A stretch of DNA of 64,000 nt from Candidatus Poribacteria bacterium. GTDB lineage: Bacteria > Poribacteria > WGA-4E > WGA-3G. The stretch spans positions 1 through 64,000 of the forward strand of contig JAPPCZ010000097.1 in NCBI GenBank assembly GCA_028824685.1, written 5' to 3'. Positions 43,627 to 50,647 of the stretch are shown here, one piece after another. The number at the start of each line of letters is the position of its first letter. Position 1 is the first letter of the stretch. The notes beneath the pieces were generated by a model that saw only the letters and a list, made by a program, of their open reading frames with translations, had not been told where the DNA came from and made no database searches. The translations under genes were made by a program, and so were the position numbers.

Positions 43627-46600
43627 ATGAAACACGATGATTCTGACCTGATTCAACAAACATTAGAAGGTGACCAGCAAGCGTTTGCTGCACTTGTGGA
43701 AAAATACCAAAAACAGATACACGCTTTAGCGTGGCAGAAAATTGGTGATTTTCACATCGCACAAGAGATTACGCAGGATGCGTTCTTTACAGCATTCCAA
43801 AAGCTCTCTACGCTCACAGACCCTAATCGTTTTGCGGGATGGCTTTATGTAATTACCAACCGCAAATGTATAGCGTGGCACCGAAAGAAATCACCGCAAC
43901 CGCAATCGTTAGAAGCAACAGACCCTGTTGAATTAGAGGAGGTGTACTATTCAGAATATATGACACAACAACGCGAAGAAGCAGCAAATCAAAAACGACG
44001 TGCAGTAGTCCAGAAATTACTCAGTAAACTACAAGAGAGCGAGCGCACTGTCGTAAATATGTATTACATCGCAGGCATGACATGTGAAGATATAGGGAAA
44101 TTCTTGGGTGTATCTCCCAACACAGTCCGTAGTAGACTCCACCGTGCCCGTAACCGATTAAAGAAGGAAGAAGCAATGATTCAAGAAAACTTGGGCAGTT
44201 TCCAACTGCCAACGCAATTGACAGAAAACATCATGAAGGGAATTTCACGACTAAAACCCACAACGCCACCTGGAAGTAAACCTTTAATACCGTTAGCAGT
44301 TTCTGCCGCATCAGCCATTTTAGTTTTATTACTGATAGGTGCTGGGGCGCAAAATCTAATCCGGTTTCAAAAGCCTTATAGTATAGAGGCAACATCAAAA
44401 CCAACAATTGAAATCGTTGAGACGCAACTTGTCTTGCAATCTCCGACAGAACCGGCAGTTAGAAATCAGGTTGGACGCTCGGAGGTAATCGGCCAAAGCA
44501 ACGGTGAGGGACAAAAACCGGACACACCACTATTCGCTGCAGCACAGACAGACGACGTAGAAATTTCAAAATCAAAGCAGCAATGGTTGCAAACAAAAGG
44601 TCCGGAAGGTGGCATAGTTGCTACCTTGTTCACAACAACCCGCGGTGATGTATATGCAGGCGCGCTCAGTGGTCTCTACAGACTTACTGATGATGGACAA
44701 TCATGGAAACTCGTCAACCGCATCAAAGATCATTCTTATACTGCACAATACGCTGGAAAAACATGGTGGCCCGTAGTAGAGCGGCAGGATGCCCTTTACC
44801 TTGCTGCTGGAACAGAAATATTAACTTCTACAGATAGAGGCGAAACATGGGACGTATTCTGTGAGTGTATAAAAGGTCAGTTTGTTGGTATGGAAATAAC
44901 TGATGGGATCCCCGACGCTCAAAGCGATATGGCAATCTACCTCGCTTATACTAACGGTGTATTCCGCACAGATAATGCAGGTAAATCGTGGACACCGCTG
45001 TCCGAAGGTTTGACAGACAGGAAAATCCATGCAATCGCTACCGTTGAAAACACCGTCTTTGCTGGTACCGATAAAGGATTATATCGCCTAAAATCAGAGA
45101 ATTGGGAACAGTTGCCAGTAGGCGGTAAAGTGGAAAATATACGTGCGTTGGCAAGTGCTGGACACCAACTCTATGTTGCGGTAGGGAAGGAAGTAAAGAA
45201 TCAACTAACTTCTCAATTCTTGTCAATGATGACCACACGAAAGGCTTCCAAATCGCTATATCGCTCAACAGACTTAGGTAAATCATGGGAATCAATAGAC
45301 CCCGAAAAAGGTCCTATGAAAATGTCTGGAAAAACAACTTTTAAGTTCTCTGACAAAAGTAATTCGGAACCTCTTAACACAGTAAGAATAGTTGCACACC
45401 AAGATAGCCTCTTAGTCATTAATCGGGGTGATTCTTATTATTCAAATGATTCTTATTACTCAAATGATTCAGGTAATAATTGGAATATCTTGCCAACAAG
45501 TTTTTCAGGTAGTGACTCACTACCCTTCATCGCCATTTTGAACAAAAACACATTTTACAGCAGTGGCAATGATGGCATCTATCACACAACCAATACCGGC
45601 AAGACATGGCGTCAACTCAAAACTGGATTGGTGAATACTTTCATTTTTAATATAGTCGCTATAAATAATACCCTCTATGCGAACATAGGACCGGAACTTG
45701 TTGCCTCATCTGACGGTGGTGAATCGTGGACATCTGTACTTGCACCTGTACTTGGAAAAGCAGGGAGCGTCAATGGTATGTTGGAATCTAACGGTGTTCT
45801 CTATGTTAAAGGTTCAAAGAATCTGACACCACGTCTTTATCGTAAAACTGTTGAGGACAACCAGATAATCCCTGTCCCTGGCATGCCAAATTTTGAGGTG
45901 CCGGACTTTAGTAAGTTAATGGAGGAAGAAATCGGCCTGGCATTACTTGCCACACTTGAGGAGAAGGCCAAGACAGACCTTGAAGCAGCAAAAAAGATTG
46001 ATCCTGAACATTTTGATGCAGAAAAGTTCAATGAAACCTATAGTAAGATTGTGCAGGAAAACCTAAATAAGTCCTTTCAAGTTTCTTTTGGAAGTTTCGC
46101 TGTCAGCGGCAAAACCTACTATATGGAATCCGGGCATAAACTGTTCAGATGGAAACCCGGTACTGCTGAATGGTACGACACTGGTTTAGTAGATGAAAGT
46201 GGACCTGGTCACTTTAATGGCAAAATTGACGATTTTGATTCTATTGGTTTCAGAATCGCTGTATCGGGAAACATCATTTACGTCGGCAAAAGAGATGGAC
46301 ACCTTATGCTATCGCATGATGAAGGTGACATCTGGAATGATGTCACCGCAAAACTTCCATTTCCTGTTGGACGTTTCAATGATATTACATTCGCTGGACA
46401 AACTGTCTATGTGGCTACCGACAAAGGTGTTATTCGGTCTAACAATGGTTTAGAATGGGATATACTCATTGATTTGGAAGGAACACCTCTCGCTATGAGT
46501 AGATTGGCAGTCGATGACACAACGGTTTACGGCGAATATAACCATAAAATATATCAATTGAGATGGGAAACTGACAAGTGGCAACAGGTTACGCCAGAAA

Positions 46601-46707
46601 TCCCACATTTTATTTTCTCTTTTGACGTTGATGGAGATACACTCTATGTCGGAACGGCAGGACGAGGTGTGCTAAGTTTCACACTTGACGATCCTACGGA
46701 TCAGTAA
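43627..46707 (+). CDS. Membrane-tethered ECF sigma factor fused to Asp-box propeller (type A)
   Basis: 1026 residues. GAGG at 43617-43620 sets the ATG. Sigma2 and sigma4 are as in the paralogues (DFHIAQEITQDAF; CEDIGKFLGVSPNTVRSRL), with a membrane helix at about 219-242 and the linker FQKPYSIEATSK. About nine Asp-boxes follow (STDRGETW, TDNAGKSW, STDLGKSW, TTNTGKTW, SSDGGESW, SHDEGDIW). An extra helical insert rich in Lys/Glu (LLATLEEKAKTDLEAAKKI) lies in the second half. An 18-base tandem duplication near 45430-45470 repeats DSYYSN. It is followed after 26 nt by an exported helical protein and then another membrane protein, so unlike its paralogues it leads an operon. Confidence 0.9.
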   Translation: MKHDDSDLIQQTLEGDQQAFAALVEKYQKQIHALAWQKIGDFHIAQEITQDAFFTAFQKLSTLTDPNRFAGWLYVITNRKCIAWHRKKSPQPQSLEATDPVELEEVYYSEYMTQQREEAANQKRRAVVQKLLSKLQESERTVVNMYYIAGMTCEDIGKFLGVSPNTVRSRLHRARNRLKKEEAMIQENLGSFQLPTQLTENIMKGISRLKPTTPPGSKPLIPLAVSAASAILVLLLIGAGAQNLIRFQKPYSIEATSKPTIEIVETQLVLQSPTEPAVRNQVGRSEVIGQSNGEGQKPDTPLFAAAQTDDVEISKSKQQWLQTKGPEGGIVATLFTTTRGDVYAGALSGLYRLTDDGQSWKLVNRIKDHSYTAQYAGKTWWPVVERQDALYLAAGTEILTSTDRGETWDVFCECIKGQFVGMEITDGIPDAQSDMAIYLAYTNGVFRTDNAGKSWTPLSEGLTDRKIHAIATVENTVFAGTDKGLYRLKSENWEQLPVGGKVENIRALASAGHQLYVAVGKEVKNQLTSQFLSMMTTRKASKSLYRSTDLGKSWESIDPEKGPMKMSGKTTFKFSDKSNSEPLNTVRIVAHQDSLLVINRGDSYYSNDSYYSNDSGNNWNILPTSFSGSDSLPFIAILNKNTFYSSGNDGIYHTTNTGKTWRQLKTGLVNTFIFNIVAINNTLYANIGPELVASSDGGESWTSVLAPVLGKAGSVNGMLESNGVLYVKGSKNLTPRLYRKTVEDNQIIPVPGMPNFEVPDFSKLMEEEIGLALLATLEEKAKTDLEAAKKIDPEHFDAEKFNETYSKIVQENLNKSFQVSFGSFAVSGKTYYMESGHKLFRWKPGTAEWYDTGLVDESGPGHFNGKIDDFDSIGFRIAVSGNIIYVGKRDGHLMLSHDEGDIWNDVTAKLPFPVGRFNDITFAGQTVYVATDKGVIRSNNGLEWDILIDLEGTPLAMSRLAVDDTTVYGEYNHKIYQLRWETDKWQQVTPEIPHFIFSFDVDGDTLYVGTAGRGVLSFTLDDPTDQ

Positions 46708-46733
46708 ACAATTCTTGTATATAGGAGAAACTC

Positions 46734-47534
46734 ATGAAAATTCTAACATATTGCATACTCGGTCTAATGTTTTGCGTTATTGGCGGACTTGCTGTCCATC
46801 CTGATGAGGAGCATTCTCACACTAAAGAGGCAGATACTTTGCCGTGGGGAGAACACTTTATAACGTTTCAACAACTTTTAAATTTAAAGAAGGATTCGCA
46901 AGCTGCACATGCCGAACTCCAAAACGTGGCCAAAAAACTTTTCGTAGGACACATACTCGCCGAAGAGTGGGTAGCCCTCTACTTCCGAATTAGAAGTGAA
47001 GGAACCAAGCATCTATCGGATGTTAAACGTGTCTATGAACTCGAAATCCGAGTATTGACAGCTATTGGTGCTGAAAAGCACGCAAACCAGATTCAACTGC
47101 ATCAAGAAGCACTTAAACATTGTAAAGACCTCCACAGAGTGGTTGGCGATCAACCTTTTAAAAAACCGATTAGCACAACTAAAACGTCGGATGTAGTAAA
47201 TAATGCCTTTTTTCAGCTGCTCCCCGACAACCCTGAAACCGCTCGTGCCGTACTTGACATATTTGCCACACTTGTATTTGATAACCACAATCTCACCGAA
47301 GAATGGAAGGCACTCTATTTTCGTCTTTGCCGAGACAAAAAAGCCACCATCTCAGAAGCAATTCGCGTATTTGAATTAAAAAAGCAGATGCTCACAGATA
47401 TTGATGCTGAGAAACATGCTAATGAAATCAAAAACTTAGCAGGTGTTATCAAACAAAGTAAAAGTGTTCAGAAAATATTAGAACGCCAAGGGAACCCAGA
47501 CGAGAAAATGCCCTTCGACCTTGCACCGAAGTAA
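46734..47534 (+). CDS. Exported protein with two homologous about 75-residue helical repeats
   Basis: 266 residues with AGGAG before the ATG. Signal peptide at residues 1-21, then a short His/Asp/Glu-rich stretch (HPDEEHSH). Two repeats follow: the first has ELQNVAKKLFVGHILAEEW, ALYFRIR, RVYELEIRVLTAIGAEKHAN; the second has VLDIFATLVFDNHNLTEEW, ALYFRLC, RVFELKKQMLTDIDAEKHAN. This is an internal duplication. No family is recognised. The gene lies 26 nt after a sigma-propeller gene and 34 nt before a membrane protein gene, so it could be an extracytoplasmic partner of that sensor. Confidence 0.82.
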   Translation: MKILTYCILGLMFCVIGGLAVHPDEEHSHTKEADTLPWGEHFITFQQLLNLKKDSQAAHAELQNVAKKLFVGHILAEEWVALYFRIRSEGTKHLSDVKRVYELEIRVLTAIGAEKHANQIQLHQEALKHCKDLHRVVGDQPFKKPISTTKTSDVVNNAFFQLLPDNPETARAVLDIFATLVFDNHNLTEEWKALYFRLCRDKKATISEAIRVFELKKQMLTDIDAEKHANEIKNLAGVIKQSKSVQKILERQGNPDEKMPFDLAPK

Positions 47535-47568
47535 TTCCAGGGTGCAACCAACACAAAAGGAGAAAACT

Positions 47569-48306
47569 ATGAATACTATGAATCTGCGTGTCATCGTCGG
47601 TGGTTTGATTCTAACAGTCCTTATTTGTACAGGGTTTTGGCTTTATATCCAGTGGGATACAAAGCGGTTTGAAGAATCGCTACAAATCCCATCGGTTATG
47701 GAAGCACCTCGTGAGGAAACTACCGCAAGACAAACGAAACATCCACAAGAAATCGCCGAAACAACAGAAAATGCAATTTCGCCTACCCCAATGCGCGCCG
47801 CTGAAAAAGAAACGAATAAACCTGGCGCTGCAACTCCTTCAGAATCCGCTGATGTAGTGGAAGCCGCCTCGGACGGTGCTGACATTGACAGTTTTTTTGA
47901 CCAATGGCTTCCGCAAACCATTAGAGACTCCACCGATGTTTCTAAGGAAGCTCCTTATGATATGGCAATTGTTAAAGCAGGGTTTGACGATTACAACGCT
48001 CATCTTCAAAGCAATCCCGAATACGCTTACCAACGTCTTGATGATGCTTTTCGCGAACAATACGGCGATGACCCTGATGTTGACATCCTCGTAGAAACTA
48101 TCAGGCGCGGCAATAACGGTCCAACGACAATTGACGATGCAATTAAAGGGATGGAGGCGATGGTAAGACTTGTATCCAAAATTAGCCCACCTGAAGCATT
48201 GGAGAGTATCCAAGACGCTATTGAAATGCTCACGATTGCCAAGCAAATAGCACACGAAGACGGGATAGATATTGAATATGAGGGCAATTTCCACATCGGA
48301 GAGTAG
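47569..48306 (+). CDS. Single-pass membrane protein with extracytoplasmic helical domain
   Basis: 245 residues. AAGGAG at 47557-47562 sets the ATG. A membrane helix lies at about residues 6-27 (RVIVGGLILTVLICTGFWLYI), then a Thr/Glu/Ala-rich linker to about 110, then a mostly helical domain (DIDSFFDQWLPQTIRDS, YAYQRLDDAFREQYGDDPDVD, IQDAIEMLTIAKQIA). The plan, helix then acidic tail, recalls the small proteins at 6958-7957. It is third in the operon led by the sigma-propeller gene. No known family. Confidence 0.8.
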   Translation: MNTMNLRVIVGGLILTVLICTGFWLYIQWDTKRFEESLQIPSVMEAPREETTARQTKHPQEIAETTENAISPTPMRAAEKETNKPGAATPSESADVVEAASDGADIDSFFDQWLPQTIRDSTDVSKEAPYDMAIVKAGFDDYNAHLQSNPEYAYQRLDDAFREQYGDDPDVDILVETIRRGNNGPTTIDDAIKGMEAMVRLVSKISPPEALESIQDAIEMLTIAKQIAHEDGIDIEYEGNFHIGE

Positions 48307-48445
48307 CACACATTGCATGTTCCTCATATCTCTATTTCTGGATGTGTAAAGTTTTTGCCAAAATAAACCTACTGTTATTGTGGGTATGTGTTACTGTTCC
48401 CGCTTAGGTGTTGTTTTTATGCACTTTATTATTTCAAATATGCCA

Positions 48446-48604
48446 TTTAGTCCCGTAGGGACGATATGTTTATAGAAAACGTTAACCCCACCTTAATTGA
48501 GTTCCGTAGGAACGATATGTGCATAATCAACTCGGACGATAAAGGACAACATATCGTCTCCGCCAAATACCATACGCTTATTTGGCGGAGATTCACGGAC
48601 TAAA
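48446..48604. repeat. TTAGTCC-GGAC-ATATGTTTATAG repeat cluster
   Basis: Three related units: TTTAGTCCCGTAGGGACGAT then ATGTTTATAG (48446-48475); GAGTTCCGTAGGAACGATAT (48500-48519); and an inverted unit 48546-48604 that runs CATATCGTCTCCGCC to GGCGGAGA and ends CACGGACTAAAG. Each has a short stem between AGT and AC-ATATG. Related units are at 61480-61797. No direct spacing as in CRISPR. The gap 48307-48748 also holds a promoter at 48658. Confidence 0.8.
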
Positions 48605-48657
48605 GAGTACAAAAGTTTATGCCTTTGTGCCAAACACACCCTATTTCTTAATTCGGT

Positions 48658-48686
48658 TTTACATATCCTCAATTTTGTGTTATAAT
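48658..48686 (+). promoter_or_regulatory. Sigma70-type promoter of the DUF4159 gene
   Basis: TTTACA (48658-48663), 17 bases, TATAAT (48681-48686), with TG two bases before the -10. The gene starts at 48749. Confidence 0.75.
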
Positions 48687-48748
48687 ATGAATAAGAACAT
48701 ACAAATTACAAACCCGAAACATCTTAAAACAAATAGGTGGTAAGTTCC

Positions 48749-49528
48749 ATGAGATATAAAAATGCCTACATTACGACTATCCTATTGATGTTTTTTATCA
48801 CCCCGCTTGTGATCAGTAAAGATGCTGGATATGATTCTACTTTTGGACATCCCGCGCTTTCAATCGGAAAAGATATTGAATATGATTTCACATTCGTCCG
48901 TTTGAAATATAGTGGGAGTTTTCGGCATAAGAGTTTGTGGCATATAGATTACCCAGCCGCAGAACGAAACTTACTCATTCAACTTCGCAAACATACAGAC
49001 ATCAAAGCGAGTCCTCTGGAAAAAGTCGTTGAGGTAGGTTCATCTGAAATTTTTGACTATCCGTTTGCATATATAGCAGAATTAGGACGACTTAACCTCT
49101 CTAAAGCTGAAGCTGAAAATCTTCGCGAATATCTGTTACGTGGCGGATTTATCATGACAGATGATTTTCACGGCACAGAACAGTGGAGAAGGTTCTATAA
49201 GCAGTACAAGAAGATATTCCCCAAACGCGAACCCATTGATATTCCGATGACACACCCTATTTTCCAATGCTTCTTTAAGATTGACGAACTGATGCAAATC
49301 CCCGCTCCCGCTGCCTATAGGAGTGGAAGAACACATGAAAAGGATGGGTATCAAGTGAAATGTATGGGTGTGTTTGATGACAAAGGTAGACTTATGATGA
49401 TGATTAACTTCAATACGGATTTGGGCGATGCATGGCAGAATGCTGCCGAGTCGTTTTATCCGCATAAGTTTTCAAATATGGCATTCAAAATGGGAATTAA
49501 CGCTATTGTCTACACGCTTACCCATTAA
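48749..49528 (+). CDS. Exported DUF4159 protein
   Basis: 259 residues from the ATG at 48749 (AGGTGG upstream). Signal peptide at residues 1-22. The mature part matches DUF4159: FTFVRLKYSGSFRHKSLWHIDYPAAERNLL, then LREYLLRGGFIMTDDFHG and HPIFQCFFKI. The family resembles a class I glutamine-amidotransferase-like fold and is common in Planctomycetes and relatives as exported proteins of unknown role. It is expressed from its own sigma70-type promoter, and is separate from the sigma-fusion operon. Confidence 0.85.
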   Translation: MRYKNAYITTILLMFFITPLVISKDAGYDSTFGHPALSIGKDIEYDFTFVRLKYSGSFRHKSLWHIDYPAAERNLLIQLRKHTDIKASPLEKVVEVGSSEIFDYPFAYIAELGRLNLSKAEAENLREYLLRGGFIMTDDFHGTEQWRRFYKQYKKIFPKREPIDIPMTHPIFQCFFKIDELMQIPAPAAYRSGRTHEKDGYQVKCMGVFDDKGRLMMMINFNTDLGDAWQNAAESFYPHKFSNMAFKMGINAIVYTLTH

Positions 49529-49672
49529 AGTAATAGCATTCGTTTAGCACTATTACTTTTTTCTCTCCACGTTAAAAAACATCAATTTCTTCCTTTTTTG
49601 CCCCACCTTTTCATTCCTTTCCAAGAAAAATTCATTTTTTTTCTCAAAAAATTGCAATTTTTTTCAAAAAAG

Positions 49673-49705
49673 TGCAATTATTGACCTCAAAAATGTGTCT
49701 ATATA
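49673..49705 (+). promoter_or_regulatory. ECF-type promoter of the exported gene at 49823
   Basis: TGCAAT (49673-49678), 17 bases, TGTCTATATACTA (from 49696). TTGCAA and TGCAA arms around T/A tracts lie over the -35. The leader is about 123 nt. This copy precedes a gene not homologous to the sigma factors. Confidence 0.65.
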
Positions 49706-49822
49706 CTAAAAGAACAACTGGTGCAAAGTGTCCAATAATTCAAATCTATCATAAATATGTATAAGAGTGCGAAGTCTCATGGGATAATGTCCAAATGACC
49801 GAAAAGAAAAAAGGAAGGAATA

Positions 49823-50527
49823 ATGATGATGAAAATGATTTCTATAATATTACATAGATTTATCGTTTTGTGCCTAATCATACTTTGTAATGTGCTATTT
49901 ACTCTGTCAGTATCAGCCGAGACTCTACAGTGGGATTTTAACAGAAATGCCAAGGACTGGGAAGTTACCAGCGGCGTGTGGCAAGTCAAAAACGGTGTAT
50001 ACCAGATTTCAAAAGGTGGTGTAGAACATGCCGTCGTCGGTGAAAAAGATTGGGGTGACTACGCTATTGAAGCGAAAGTTCGAATTGATGAGGGCAGCTG
50101 GGCAGGTATTGTGTTCCGCGCAATAGATGAAGAGCAGTACTACGCTTACCTTCTCAACACACAGTTGCGCATAATGCAACTGCATCAATTTAAAACCCGA
50201 CCTCCTAACGCCATCGATCTGGCTTGGGGAGTCAGAGAAAGACTTGTGGAGCGGATTCGCCCTGTTGACAATATCGAGATCGCGAACGGCAAATGGTTTG
50301 ATATGAAAGTAGAGGTTGAAGGTGATACCTTTAAGTTGTACCTTAATGATAAATTTCAGAAAGAACATAGTAACCATAGATACAAAACGGGTAAAGTCGG
50401 TGTTTGGGCAATGAAAACTGCAGCAAGTTTTGATGATTTCACTGTTTCTGGCAATAATATTAGGCTGGCTGTGGACCCAAACCGAAAACTTACGACAACT
50501 TGGGGACGTATTAAAATCAATCGTTAG
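49823..50527 (+). CDS. Exported concanavalin-A-like (DUF1080-type) protein with C-terminal TTWG motif
   Basis: 234 residues with AAGGAAGG before the ATG. Signal peptide to about residue 32. The mature part resembles the DUF1080/3-keto-disaccharide-hydrolase jelly roll: WDFNRNAKDWEV, GVWQVKNGVYQIS, WGDYAIEAKVRIDEGSWAGIVFRA, KWFDMKVEVEGDTFKLYLND, GKVGVWAMKTAASFDDFTV. It ends KLTTTWGRIK, like the LamG proteins. Binding or hydrolysis of a glycan is possible; catalytic residues are not identifiable. The ECF-type promoter suggests that it is a target of the tethered sigma factors. It lies 120 nt before the last sigma-propeller gene and may be co-transcribed with it. Confidence 0.85.
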   Translation: MMMKMISIILHRFIVLCLIILCNVLFTLSVSAETLQWDFNRNAKDWEVTSGVWQVKNGVYQISKGGVEHAVVGEKDWGDYAIEAKVRIDEGSWAGIVFRAIDEEQYYAYLLNTQLRIMQLHQFKTRPPNAIDLAWGVRERLVERIRPVDNIEIANGKWFDMKVEVEGDTFKLYLNDKFQKEHSNHRYKTGKVGVWAMKTAASFDDFTVSGNNIRLAVDPNRKLTTTWGRIKINR

Positions 50528-50647
50528 TTACCTGATTTATGCGAACATCCACTTCAAGGGAGGCGTTTCGGTTACCAGGAAGTTCCTCCCTCTTAACTAA
50601 AATTCGTCCAAAATGGAACCCTCTTCAATTTTTGTGTGGGATATAGA

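Noticed and set aside
50530..50647. ECF-type promoter for the last sigma-propeller gene
   Set aside because: A CGTC occurs at 50605 but no TGCAAY or TGAAAC lies 17 bases before it.
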